Shown: piece after piece, positions 46,501-59,215 of the stretch
Numbering within the stretch: the first letter of the stretch is position 1
Layout of the letters: each line of letters begins with the position of its first letter
From: Lineus longissimus
Lineage: Eukaryota; Nemertea; Pilidiophora; Heteronemertea; Lineidae
DNA length: 64,000 nt
Reading direction: 5' to 3'
Assembly (NCBI RefSeq): GCF_910592395.1
Contig: NC_088323.1
Span: 4,712,001-4,776,000, forward strand
Notes under the pieces: model-generated
What the model was told of the DNA's origin: nothing
The model's database searches: none
What the model saw: only the letters and a program-made list of their open reading frames with translations
Made by a program: the position numbers and the translations under genes

Positions 46501-49500
46501 GTATAACTTTATAGGAAAGACCGCTATTGAGTGACCCAAGATAATATCCAGGGAGTTACTTCAACCCCTTCAAATTACTTTTGTGCGGTCGACTTGGGGT
46601 TGACCTAACACCCTTGCTAGGAAGACGTCACTCAATACCTTAGAGGGTCAATACCAACACGCAGACATGTCAAGCCAAGTGACCAATTCTATCGACGGGT
46701 GAAAAAATTCCACAACCAATAGCAGACGGCAGGCAAATAAACTGTAAACCAAGATATTTTGTGCGGCATCAATTCGGGGAAAATGTGCTTTTGCTAGTAT
46801 AATACCACACAAAGATGTTTTTCGGCAATACCTTCGCTGAGATAATTTCATGGTTTACAGCCGACAGTTGATATGGAACTTCTCTCCATTGAGGATGATT
46901 AAACCATAATTGAGTTGAATTTTAAAATAAATTTTCACCTTTTTAGCCACACTAGAATTTTGTGAAATATTGCCAATACCAGACTGATTAGAAATGGACT
47001 CCCCTCATCTACCTAGTACAATGTTCAAACGCTGTACAGAACTAGAGTCTTACATGGAAAAGGCTCAACAAAATACCATAAAATTATGTACATTAATGTC
47101 ACTATATATTCACTAGAAAACTAATGCTCATAATTAACCAACGAATTTCTAAATCCCATCAAAGCCGATACATTAACAAGGAGACTACTGGATACATTTA
47201 ATTACATCAAAGTTTTGTGAAAGCATAGGGTTCGGAAAAAAAAAATGCGGATTTGCGTCAAGAAATACGGAGAAAGTAAAGCGGAAAATACCAATAAGAC
47301 GTGATCATTACGAAAGAAACTAAACAAATTTCTGAAGCGATAGAAGCTGACACAGAAATCACACAGGGTTCATTGCTGTGGCCAAATCACTTTATCCACA
47401 GAGTCTCGAATAGCCGACTCACAAATGCTGCGCTGTCTCCGTAAAAAGAAAAGTGATGACTCAATGTCAATTCTCCATTAGTTTCAATAGGACACTCAAA
47501 CCGACACAGAGGACGGTTGTGATTGGCTGATATTGATGAACAACTCAATCGGACCAATCAAAATACAGCTTTCATACAGCATCGGAAGCTGCACATGTGC
47601 CTTTGGAAAGAGCCAGTGAAAGTGCCCTGAGGAATCTACACTGCGAGTCATCCTGTTTCTTTTTATGTACAAACAACTAGGCCTTGTTGAGTAGGCTTCA
47701 ACTCGGTCAATCACAAGACCCAGTGGTCTATCACCAAAAAAACAACACAACTGAAACCAATTTCAAATGCGGCATCTTAAAGTTACGTGGCATTTTCAAA
47801 ATACAATTAGCTAAATCATTCAGTGCAACCTTGCAAATGCTCTTAATTGTTTTTATTAATATATCTACAATCGCTCGAGAAAATAAGGGGAGATATCAAG
47901 CAAGGATATCAAGGAAGAGATTGGTTCCTGATCCAATCACCAGGGGGCATAAGAATAGATCAATCAATCATTATTGATGCTAGCACATACTGATTGAATC
48001 ATTTCACGGTTGAACACACTCTCTACGGCAACAAAATCAAAAGCTACGTGCAAAAATCATCTAAATCTGCATATCATCCGTTGCTAAAATTAAAATTTAG
48101 ATCTAATACAAATACTGAAGTATTGGGGGGTAACCGAAATATGTGAAAAGGGTTACGATTGTACCCCGTTCCTGTGTCACCTGATTCAAATGTTAAGCCA
48201 GACAGCTTTTCCCTTTCAAAAGTAATGGCAGATCTTCCATAACTGAGAGGTAACTGGGGAGGGAGAACATCCACTCTGAGAGAACTGGCCTCAGTTGTAG
48301 GCTACAGAAAACCCAAAAGGAGATGACACGATGGGGGTTGTTACAAAATTAAGTTTTTTGCGAAAACAACAAGTTACTTTTTATACATTGAGTGAAATTA
48401 CTAACGAAGACTGCGTGCTAACAAAAGATTTTAAAACTTAACACCTAGTTAACGATGTTGGGGGTTACCCGGTGAGGAACGTCATAATTGAGACACAGAA
48501 AATAGTCAAAATTTACATTTAATACAAATAATCGTTCAGCACAGAAAAATTATCATACTAAGATCAAATCTCCTAAAACCCATGATGGCCAAGTTGTACA
48601 TCAAACAAACTCTTTCATAATTCAATATCAACAAAATTGGAAGAAAAGTCGAGGGTGGGCAATGTCTTAATTTAAAGTTGAGAATTGTTCCAAGTCCAAA
48701 CAGTCTCGCGCCTTTAGAAGATTTGAAATACCGGTATCCAGGCACCATTGGATAAGCCTCAGTTTTTGAATCAAGAGGGCCCATATTGTTTTTCACGTGT
48801 TTGGGAAGAAAACAGCCTGATCATGTAAAAAGACAAATGTATGGTAGGCCGTTTCTGATTTCATCCGGTGGCCACTAAACGCAGCTTTTAAAGCCTAAAC
48901 CACTGTTGACAATATTGGGCAGTTTTGTAAATGCTGGGCGAAGAGATTACGAAAAGACCTAATCAACAGCAAGAAGCTAAATCAAAATGTTCCTGAAATA
49001 AAGAATTTGAATTACTGCTTACAAATTCTACCAAAGTGGTCAAAATGGCCTGTAACAAATACCAAAATAACTTTTTCGCGAATAAAACATGGTCCAAAAA
49101 ATCAGGTTTAGGGCATGCTTAAACAAATTGATTTGATAATGTTGTGCTATCATTCCCAGAGATTTGCTCACAGAGCGCATTTTTTTGTCCGACCCTTGGA
49201 GGGACGAGAGATCAAGTTCTTATTTCTAACCCTTCAAGGACGAGTGACTTTTTGTTTGAGTATCTAAGAAAGATAGAACAAGAACAAGTTCTTTGAAGTA
49301 AAATACTGACAACTTTTCCCAGCAATTCTAAGCTTTTTTAGTCTTTTAGGTATTCTTCTTGACTTTGAAAAAAGATGACAACAAAACTAGACACTGAACC
49401 AGGCTGTTAAAAATTGTTTTGGGAGTAAACATCTTCAGACAAAAGTTTCACCCAAATTTTCTTCGTCAACAGAATAATTAGGATTTTCTTCACTTCTGAA

Positions 49501-49738
49501 AGATACCGTCCCTCCATAACAATGAAAATCTGTCTACGGGCCATAAAAGGGTTAAAATGAACAGAACTGACCATTACACATCCATCACCATACTACCCCT
49601 ACATGTCTAAAATAAGACAAATCATTCCAATGCATTCACTGTATACTGGCTTAGTCCATTTTGAATCCTGGGGGTGGGATACAGCTGTATTAATTTGTAC
49701 AAATCTTGCACACAACTGGACCCATCTAACTGTCTCAT
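43501..49738. other. Interval without recognised gene (Arf C upstream, PAN2 downstream)
   Basis: Six kilobases with no recognised coding exon. Notable points: a GC-rich patch around 44780-44900 with AAAATGGCGGAC (YY1-like, over an ATG), a run of about 11 G near 44980 and a short GAT repeat near 45015. The right-hand end is the expected 3'UTR of PAN2 on the minus strand. Confidence 0.45.
44780..44900 (+). promoter_or_regulatory. Candidate promoter/first-exon patch with ATG in YY1-like context
   Basis: AAAATGGCGGACGTGG at 44794-44809 matches both a YY1-type element and a strong translation start. From the ATG at 44797 the frame runs MADVEEDFVARATSFVPGNR and stops at 44893-44895 after 32 codons. 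A possible donor GGTGTGAG lies at 44857-44864. No downstream plus-strand exon could be matched, so a short leader exon of an unrecognised gene, an upstream promoter of Arf C, or chance all remain possible. Confidence 0.35.
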
Positions 49739-52700
49739 CTATTGCTCCTCTGCGTCAGGGATTTTCCATTGTAGTTTCCTGCCCTGTTCATAGAGGTCGT
49801 TGAGAGCATCGCGCCACTTTTCGGCGCCCTCTGCCATCAGCGCTTTGTGCTTCTGGTAGAGTTTTAACGCAGTCCTGGCATCCTCGATGGAGTCATGAGT
49901 GACACCCTGAATGTTCATATCTGCAAAACCAAGAAATGGTTTTCAATTAAGACAATGCAGTTAGTGGTACATATCACACTGCTTCTTACATCCTATTGAC
50001 AAACTTTAAAACTAAATTGAGTAGCTGCTTTAGGGTGATGGTATCATATATAGCTTATTCGGACTAGTGCTACTCCAATTCAAAATCATCGTCGGATCAT
50101 CATATCAAAATTTTCTTTTTTGTGTGATTTATAAAATTTTAAGTTCAAGAGAGAGCCAAGATGTTACTTACTCAAGAAATACCATGCGAGGAACTTGAGA
50201 GAAATCATCCTCTGCCTCGGGAGATGGAAGAGCTCCACAGTGTCTACTACTTGATTGCGAGGAACCTGCAATCATGGGAACACAGTTAAATCTCAGTAGT
50301 TGAGGGGTGGGGTGGTCTACGGGTTAAGCAACTGGAGTCATAATCTCATTATCTTGGGTATGATACCTGGCATGTTTGGAATGTCTGTGACCTTGGGCAA
50401 CAGGTTCAGAGAACGGTGTGTGCCAGAACAAGATAAAAACACATCCAAGTGAGAAACATAAATGGTTTTTCATGGTCTCCTCATACAGGGTGGGAGATTG
50501 CGGTCATTGTTAAACAGAATATAGAGCCTAACAAACTAAAAGACAAGGAATTTTCACTTACCACAAGATTGATAACCCTAAAGTCTTTCTTGAGGCCATG
50601 GCCGACGAAGACTACCCCAAGATCCAGAAGGTGGCGCAGTTTTATGTATGTTGACTTTAGCGTTGTCAAATGCTTGGATGAAATGTTGGCATCTAGGTCA
50701 CCGGGTTTGATTCCAGAGAATTGCGTAAGATAGTCAACGACCTGGAAAATAGAGAAAGAGAGTTGAACATAACGTACGAGATGTAAAATATCTGAACTTG
50801 AATATCTGAAATGAGAAGCTACTAAGCCTTGGTAGTGTCGGGCTCACATCATGGGATCAATGCCTAGAGTAGGTGAAGCCTGCTTGTTTCTTTACGACCA
50901 ACTAGAGTGACTTGCCTGCTCTTGAGTGGATATGTAATCATCCAGGAAGGGTGCCCCCTCCATCGGGCCGCTACCACGCACGCAGGTAATCCTCGCCACC
51001 GTCATCTGCGACGGTTTAATCGTAGACTTCGTGCCATCACTACGGATCTCCGCTTCCTCCTGCAGAGAAAAAAAGATGCAATTTTAGTTGCGTGAAATTT
51101 GACGCAGGGAAGTACTTTCTGGTATCTCCTTATTGACGAGAGGTGTACTTGGTCTCCTTACTTGTGTTTCTGGCTGAAGTCTCAGTTGTAAGATGTCCAC
51201 ATGGTTTTTAAGACAGGGATAACAAACATCATCATAGACTTCTACTTCCACTTCTTCAATTTTACCAGGTTTGATTGAAGAATACATATTTTACCATACG
51301 GCATTTAATCAAATAACTGATCCTGATTAAGCAGTCCCAGATTATTGAGACTATTTCACTTACCTGGTTGATAGTGACAAACTCAGCGTCGAGACCGACC
51401 ACCTCTCCCTCCTTGGGCATCTCATCAGGCATCAGGGGGGTGAAGGTCATGTTGCGTCTTCTTGGCGTCACGAGCGATGCGTACTCAAGGAGCACATCGG
51501 ACGTGACAGGATTCTTCACCTTCAGGTCATAGTATTTATTTATCTTCGTCTTGATGAAGTAGATTGTACACGGCATCTTCCAGTCGAGGTTGAAATACAC
51601 AGCACCATACTGCAATGAAAGCAAGTAGATTGTAGTACACAGCATTTTCCTGTTTAAGAGACAGAACCTCATACTGCAATCACAAAAGCAGAGAACTGCT
51701 TTTTGATGAAGTTACTCATACCGTTAATCAAAGAATTTTCCTGGCATTTTGATTTGTTGCAGAGTTTTTTGGAGAACAGACAGAAATATTTCGTAGGCGA
51801 CCTATGTCCACTTGCACTATCTGCCAGAGAACAAGGTAGCAACGATATCACACACACCTTTTCAATCGGATGGATAGCAAAGTCGTTGAAGAGGTACCAT
51901 TGCGTACACGTGACCTTCTCCTTCCTCTGATGATAGAGGTCGCCACCATGGATATGTGCCACCAGGTTCCCTCCAGTCTTCGGGTCGGTCACATGAGCAA
52001 TCGTCGCGAGGAGATCATAGTAGACTATCGAATCAGAAGCGTCGGCAGTGATGTCGTCCTGAAAACATTCACAAGATCGAAGTGAATATCGGGGAATTTT
52101 GCCCAACTATTACTAACAATAGCTGTCATAAAAGGACGTATAGGAGTGTTGAGAAGTTGTTTGGTTAAAATCATATCACCAGCTTTGTTCCAACTTGATT
52201 TAGAATGCAGACACGAGATTGCATAACATGTCAAATTATGGCTCAGATAACTCACCAAATCTTTTGGTCTGTTCTGTATTTCCAGCTTGCCATTGGGAAG
52301 GAGTTTTACCCTGATGCCGTACGGCACCCACGAGGGATACCTGGGCTCTATGTCCAAGTCAGGATTCTCTAAATCAGCTGGGTTGATTCTGCAAATACAG
52401 AGAACAGTGTCCTTAAAAAGTTATAGATAATCAGAAAGATGACTTTTTTTGTTTTACGATCTAAGTCCATTGTGGCCCCTGTTTTAATGGCAAACGGTAA
52501 AGATGCGAGTATTTGCCAGTTTATAGCATTCTGTTTTATTCTATTTCAACTTACTCGTGCCTGAATTTACAGTCCTTCCTTGTGCAAGCTCGGCCATAAC
52601 GACACAACTTGATCCCAGCAGCTGCCAATATCTGTGCTGCCTCCGCGTCAGGCATCTCCTCAATCTGCTCCTTTAAAAGCTGAATACAAAACTCAATGTT

Positions 52701-55700
52701 AGTTATACATGAAGATCATTCCTGATGACATGATAGTAAAGGCAACTCCCTCATGAATGGAAGTTTGAAGACTGTTGCTATTGACAGGACCCCAACCCTC
52801 CCTAGCCCTAACTGGTTACCTCCAAAACGCGTTCAGCTTACCTCCCATTAGAAAATAAATGAAAATCTGAATACTTACGTCTTGTTGGATTCGCCAGAAG
52901 TCGGTCTCTTTAGCAGTGTTCACCTGACAGTTAAACACCAAGACATCAGGAAGATTCTTGATGATCTTAGATTGTGTCTGAAAGAAAGATACAACCAAAT
53001 TATAATCAACCCTGCCAGATGTGCTATGGATTGAAAATCGCTATTTCCGTGCTACGTCAAATGTTCAACAGATAATGGGTGATATGAATAAAGACTAGCA
53101 AATGCTTTTACTTCAATTTTGTACAGAAAGGCCTAGTGTAAATGTACATGGAGTTTTAGATAAAAGCATTTGCTAGTCTTTATTCATATCACCCAATGGC
53201 TACAAGTGTTTTGTTTCCGTCATTGTCAGTCAACACCTAAAACTACTGGGTAACCACAAAACCTCTTCTGGTCGCAGGTCCCCTCTATTTTGAAGAGAGT
53301 GGATAACTTACATGAGGCTGATATCGACTGCAGTTGCTGCACCAAGCCTGTGTTGTCTGTTCCGAACATATGGTGTGCTCCAGCACTTCCGAGAACAGAA
53401 CAGGTCGAGGCTCTTTGTCAGGACCTGCAAAAGATGGAATTCTCATTATTCCTACTGCACATACAGCTCTGAAAACATAGCATGGGGGTACATATAATTA
53501 TGGGAATTAATATTCAGAGTGTATTTACACAATTGAGAGAACAAACTAAAACTGATATGTTGCCACCTACCTCTTGGAGAACAATCCGGATACACCAAGT
53601 TGAAAGACAACGTCTCCGAGACGCGGCTCATTTCGCGGCTGCAGCGGCATTTGAATGTATTGATAATATAGGTGCAGAACAACCTTTCAATGTACGTCTT
53701 CTCCTCAGTTGTTTTTAATTTGAAGTTTTCCAAGGCGTTCTCAATTTCTTCTAAGTCTTTGTCCAACTTTGCTTCAGCTGAATTGGCCCTGGAAGAAAAA
53801 TCGTGAATAGTTTAATATATGTTGCTTTCTGTCTGTTTTTATGGATGCATAAGGCTTAGTTTTTGAACCCCCATGCTAGTGCCACCAAAGGTATTCAAGT
53901 GCCACATAAGTAGGTTGGAAACCAGGACAATTGACTTACATCTCCACAGAATACTTAAAAATGATCATTATCCTATCCTCAGTCATGAATTGGAATCATG
54001 TACCACCAAGGTTGACATGAAAGCCGCACAATCCTCAAATTACCGCTAGAGAAATACTCTCCTGCTGGGTCCTCCTCAGAAAGTCTGACCTCAAGCCCTG
54101 GCAGTACGATCAGCCCAAATGCCTACAGGTAACATCATCGAATAGGACAAAATCACAGGTGAAAACGAACGAATGGATATCCCACAGAGCTGCAGTTTAT
54201 CAAAATGACTTATGTCCTTCAACTATTGTTCAGACCTACCCATCTTCTGATCCTGCAACAGCTGCCTGTGGTGCTTTCTCCCCACCGTCATTCCCAGATG
54301 AAACTTTCGACGTCTCCGTGAAAACTTGCTGTAAGACGAATCGATTCCAGCTTTGTATCAGCTTGGTGTAGTTGACTTTTCCCATCGATTCTTCCTGGTC
54401 ACCGAGGATTAAACCGAGGGCAGACGCTTCGGGGATCGTGCGGAAAGCTCGCAAGAAGTTATTGGCCTGTAATAAACATTGAGAAGACATTACATTTTGT
54501 CTATGGCTTTAGACAATACAGAGATGACAACATCACTGCCACATGGTATTGGTACAGCAGACACAAGGCCATTATGTAAAATCATGAGATTACAGCTATG
54601 TCTGCTGTTGAATTATCATCTAATTATGCCTTGTCTTTTGTGCATTCACCTACCTGGCATGTCTGTCCTATCTGTAAGTCCAACATGTAAAACAAGAAGC
54701 CCAGTTCACATGCTAAACACGACTCTTTCTGACAGAGATGGTTCATCATGGCCACACGCAATGGCTCGATGAAATACAAGGTCTGAAATCAAAACAAAGA
54801 TCCGAGTTAGCAGAAGATTCATTTAAAGGTGTCTTCAAAGAACCAGGAGTTTTCTCTAAAGTAAGTATAGGGAGCTAGAAGTTGCACAAAGAGACTTGCC
54901 TAAAGTCTCATGTAGACTGTGGGGTTTGATCAAGGGTCTTCATGACTGCCAGCCGAGAGTGCGAGCCACCAGCCCACAGTGGCTCCTCAATATTGACCTA
55001 ACAGTACTAACCTGTAGCATAGAATTGCAGTAAGCATTGGGAATATGTGTCTCTAAACCGGCAAAGTTGGTCTTGTTGTAATGACGGAAGTCAAAATCTT
55101 CCACACCCAGCTTCGAATACTTGATTTCCACTTTCCTGTATTTCTTTGGGACTTGGATGAACGGATCATCACCTGAAAGAAATGATTAAAAACTTTTAGC
55201 GGGGCACACCATAACAATCAAGACATTTGAGAGTATGTATTTACGCATTTTCAGAATCTTTTGTTCAATGGGAATTTCAAAAAGAGACTATCTCAACTCA
55301 CCTCTGCCGATTGGAGAGTCTGGCACGCCCTTCTTTCCTCTGCTATCACCCCCACCTCTTCCAGCACCCTTGCCCATGTCGTACTGGACCTGATTTCTAC
55401 GCCTATTGCCTGGATTTGGAGCATAACCGATGTTTTGGTTGTACTTGACTGTTCGTAAGACTTCAGGATCTATCGCCTGTGGTTTGCTAGAAAAGAAGGG
55501 GATTTATTCACGCTTTGCACATCAAACAAAAATGTTGATAAGTCAGCCCAGGTGGTGACTGTCGGCTGCAGCCGCTGGTTTTTTTTACGGGACTGTCACA
55601 GCCCCATCGTTTCTCTGTACAGTTCCTCTACAAATGAGTGGTTTTGTAATACATGCGTGTATTCGAGCATTGTGGTTATCTGGCAGTGTACCCAGAGACT

Positions 55701-58700
55701 GAAAAAAGGCGGAGGTAGATGAAATATACGACTCACCGGTAAACCATCTTTTGAAGGTAGTCCGGATATTGTGAGAACATCTTGCCTTGTGCCGGATACT
55801 GCATCGGAATGATTCCATACGGCGTAATCTCATCATTAAACTGAAAGGGCTGCAGTGGCTCCACCTTTATTGAGAGAAGATACAAGAATAAAGTGATGAG
55901 ATATAAGTTCGAATAAAAAGTAACTGAGAATCTTTGATTTGATGATGTAATGTATGACCCACAAATGACTTCTACTTTAGGTGGAAGGACATGTATATCT
56001 TGAAATCTCTGAAGTTTTTTATAAGCAGGCGACAAAATATAAAACATTAAAAACCTTCGTCACTAGGCTCCATGAATTTAATAACTTGATTCTCAGCTCG
56101 GGTTATTTTGGAAGTCCAGTCAAACTATTTTTAGATGAATATAGTTTGAAAAATAAAATGACCGCCTATTGAGAAAAAAGTCACAGTCAATCAATAGAGT
56201 ATTCAATAAATGAGCATTTCTAAGAGCTGAGGGCATCACTATCAGATGGTATAGAACAGGAATACAATGATTCCTTGGAATATCTTACAGTTCTTTGACT
56301 TTGACGTTGTCCAGCTGCCCGGTCACGTGGCATGGCAAAGTCTTTCCCGCCATTTCCCTGGGGCTAGAATTTTTGTGCAAAAATATGTAAAACTTAAAAA
56401 TTTTGAACAGAAATAAGAAAATACAAATTTCCACACTCGACCATCATTCTTCTAAACCTCTTCATTTCTTCACTAAAAGAAACTCCTGATGAGAATCAAG
56501 TATTTAAATTCATGGGGTCTTATTGGAAGTTTGGGTTTAGGGGGTCTTGGGAATAGGTTCAAAGCGGAGTTAGGAAAATCCGTTGTGGTAAAGGACTAAG
56601 ACCTTTATAAGATACACTTTACCAAAGATGACATTATCTTCAATAAATAAAAGAATATCATTCTTACCGGGTCAGCGAATGTAGGATGATGGGAATACGT
56701 GTTGAAGACGGCATTGTCACTCGATGTAAACAAATGAATGTAACCACCGCCATCGCCAAACGCCAGCGACTGGTAACTTGTTGACACATCGAAGCTCAAG
56801 ACGGGCGCGCCACCTGTGTTGACATGGTACATGAAGATCGAATCATTGCTTTCCGTAGCAGTGTTCATCATTACAAACTGACCAGCCTGAAATGGAAGAT
56901 TATTCACAAATTGAGATCATGGAAATGGCAAGGAATAGAGGAAGTGTAGTCATACTGTCCTCATACAGAGACTTTCCTAACAGCAGTTTTCCAGTTTCAG
57001 ACTCACTCTGTAGAATCGTTTTTCTGACATACCAGGAATATAATAACTGGGAGGAGGCCTTCCATACAACCGATTAGGTAAACTTAACTGTGGGAAAGGG
57101 AGTGTCTCCTCCATCAGCCAATGAGAGGTAAGCTGTAAACTGATCTAATTCATAAAGAAGAGGAAATGTTCTTACCTGAGACACGACAGCCAACTTGTCA
57201 GAATATGGCGACACGAACCTGAGGAACATCGGATCGATCTGTGTGTGCAGTGGCGCCACCGCTCTCATCACACGCAGATCGTAGACCTTGATGTAACGAT
57301 CTACCGCTATACTATTCAGCCTCTCTCTGGAATTAGCCAATGAAGTCACAGGTCAAAAGATGGAGCCTAAGAGTGTAGACCTATCTCAAATTCAACTTCA
57401 TTAAACGAGGTATTGGTGAGTAAAAGTCATCTACATGTACCACACGGCCACTGATTTAACAAATATTCCTATTTCTATTCACCTGTTTGAAAAGCCACAT
57501 GTCACCAGAAGGTTGCCGTGGACATCAAAGTCGGACAGCGTTGCTGAATGTGCGGGCAGGACATGCTCAGCTTTCAAGGTGTTGGGATCTCGGAGGGTAA
57601 CCTGGAGACAAAGAGGTTTACAAAATAACAAAATAATGCGATAAACAAAGAAAAAAAAGTAGAGATTACTTCCCTGTGTCAGAAATCTGTCTTTTTTTGT
57701 CAGACGGTAGATTTTTCCTTCTAATCTAAACCTACAACTTTGACAGAGCACTTATACTTATAGCAAATCAACTGAATGAACCGAGAGTTTTTTCCACGTA
57801 CCTTTCCACTCGTATCTCCAGTACAGATGTAACGACTCGACAGACGAAGTATGGCACAACCTGGATCATTCACTTGCACCTGAAACAGCATCAAATGAAG
57901 ATTAGAAGACTGGTTTTTGCGGGCTTGAAACTTTACTGAGGTAACTTTCAACACAAACTGAAGAAAGTTGAAACAAACTTTATACTCACCATGCGCAGTT
58001 CTTGAGCAGTGTTGAAGTCGAACTCGACCATTTCTGTCTGATGTCCCCCCATCAAGATGTTAGTTGCTCCAGTCTGGATCATACACTGCATGTTATGCAT
58101 AGCAGGATGACTGAAAGGTTAACATTTTTAAAAATCAATTCACACATTCAGGTGTTATTGCTGACATGCCAAATCTACCATAGCTTGCTGTTGGTGCTCT
58201 GCAAACGAGCTACATAAATGGCCAGTATTGCTCACTTGTGGTCGTCATCCCAGGTTCCTGTGACAAGAATTGCAGATCGCACTGACCTATGAACATTAAA
58301 CCTAGCAATTAAGCTGCAGACAAGTGATATTTTTGATGCAAATTGCAACAATTCAAATCACACCATTCTGATAAAAACTGCTCGGTCAGGTCATGGAGTT
58401 TTTTCCATCACCTTGAAGGTTTCTTTGGACTTGTTTCCCCTCTTGTGATAGTTCTCTCTACAAAATCAGTCAATTTCTTACCAGGAATAAATTCATACTC
58501 ACTTGAAATTGTAAACAGTCTGGCCGAACCTGCTCGAACATCTGACAGTGTCCTGCATCAGAGAGAGGATGCCATGCTCCATCGGCAACACCTGGCGTAC
58601 CTCGTTCTGCTGGTGAACTTGGAACGACGTGTATTTCTGCATGCTCTGCGAGTAGTACGAGGTGACATGTCCCTGCAGAAATGAATAAAATAATTATAAT

Positions 58701-59215
58701 TTCTGACTTCCGCCTAAATTAATTTGAAATGATATTTTTGGTGGTCTGTCTGAAAAGTACATCAAGGAGTGCAAAACTCACGCAACTAAAAGAATCTTCA
58801 TGTGGTACTACATTTTCTTTTTTTAGCTGAAAAGTACACTAAATAGTAGTTTCATCCAACTCAATTATGCTGTAGACAAGCGCGTCACCCTATACCGACA
58901 GGAAGAAGTCCATGTGGGCAGCACTGAGAAGCACAAAGTCTGACCTACCCCTTGGTTGCCCATCCATAGCAACTCCTCCTGCGTATCAAACGCCACAGCA
59001 GACACTGAGAGCCTATCACGCCCATCAACCATCACGTTGTGGACCTCAGAGTATTCGACTGGCAAGGACTGAGCTCCCGCATAAAGATCCTGGTAGTGCT
59101 CGGGCGGTATTTCACCATGACCATGTGCATGTCCATGACCTCCGTGGCCGTGTCCACCATGACCGTGTTGTTGGTGAGGCCCACCATGACCATGACCATG
59201 GCCTGGGTAATCCAT
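49739..59215 (-). CDS. PAN2: PAN2, catalytic subunit of the PAN2-PAN3 poly(A) deadenylase
   Basis: Cytoplasmic poly(A)-specific 3'-5' exonuclease that starts mRNA decay with PAN3. Twenty-three exons (5' to 3'): 58949-59215, 58503-58672, 57990-58110, 57802-57879, 57483-57601, 57176-57326, 56668-56886, 55737-55864, 55302-55486, 55012-55172, 54654-54782, 54240-54466, 53571-53788, 53312-53424, 52879-52977, 52555-52679, 52256-52388, 51858-52058, 51364-51609, 50916-51059, 50562-50741, 50172-50265, 49739-49920. The sum is exactly 1230 codons (1229 aa; human about 1202). Order: His/Gly-rich N-terminus (6-34); WD40 propeller to about 375; PAN3-binding linker to about 480; pseudo-USP domain ([29 protein letters not shown]) with a CCCH finger insert at about 821-836; DEDD exonuclease with [14 protein letters not shown] and [11 protein letters not shown]. 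One intron has a GC donor. A possible extra in-frame exon is at 56289-56357. Confidence 0.95.
50308..50440 (+). mobile_element. tRNA-derived SINE in a PAN2 intron
   Basis: The segment reads like a degenerate tRNA head: A-box-like 'tggtctacgggttaag', then 'ctggagtcataatctcatt', then B-box-like 'gggtatgatacc', at the spacing expected of a tRNA gene. It is followed by 'gtgaccttgggcaac', a tail motif common in metazoan SINEs. It lies between the PAN2 exons at 50172-50265 and 50562-50741, in the opposite orientation to the gene. Both boxes carry substitutions, so this copy is old. Element ends are approximate. Confidence 0.65.
52557..52604 (-). other. CCCH zinc-finger module inside PAN2
   Basis: Within PAN2 exon 52555-52679 the residues [16 protein letters not shown] form C-x5-C-x4-C-x3-H, the spacing of Nab2/ZC3H14-type fingers, several of which bind poly(A). 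It is preceded by a short predicted helix ([20 protein letters not shown]). The exon has a clean acceptor (TTTGTATTCAG) and donor (GTAAGT) and keeps frame with both neighbours, so it is coding. Confidence 0.88.
53077..53194 (+). mobile_element. MITE, copy 2 (118 bp)
   Basis: Perfect terminal inverted repeats of 34 bp beginning GGGTGATATGAATAAAGACT enclose about 50 bp. The flanks read AAT on both sides (53074-53076 and 53195-53197), a possible 3-bp target-site duplication. It is the reverse-oriented homologue of the copy at 14171-14286 and lies in the PAN2 intron between exons 53312-53424 and 52879-52977. Confidence 0.9.
56289..56357 (-). CDS. PAN2: Candidate 69-bp cassette exon of PAN2
   Basis: Between exons 56668-56886 and 55737-55864, both flush with phase 0, lies a 69-bp stretch open in the right frame with acceptor TTCTAGCCCCAG and donor GTAAGA. 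It would add 23 residues, [20 protein letters not shown] plus QRT, basic and Gly/Gln/Arg-rich, to the PAN3-binding linker. Human PAN2 has no counterpart I can align. It could be alternatively included, constitutive or spurious; RNA data would settle it. Confidence 0.45.
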
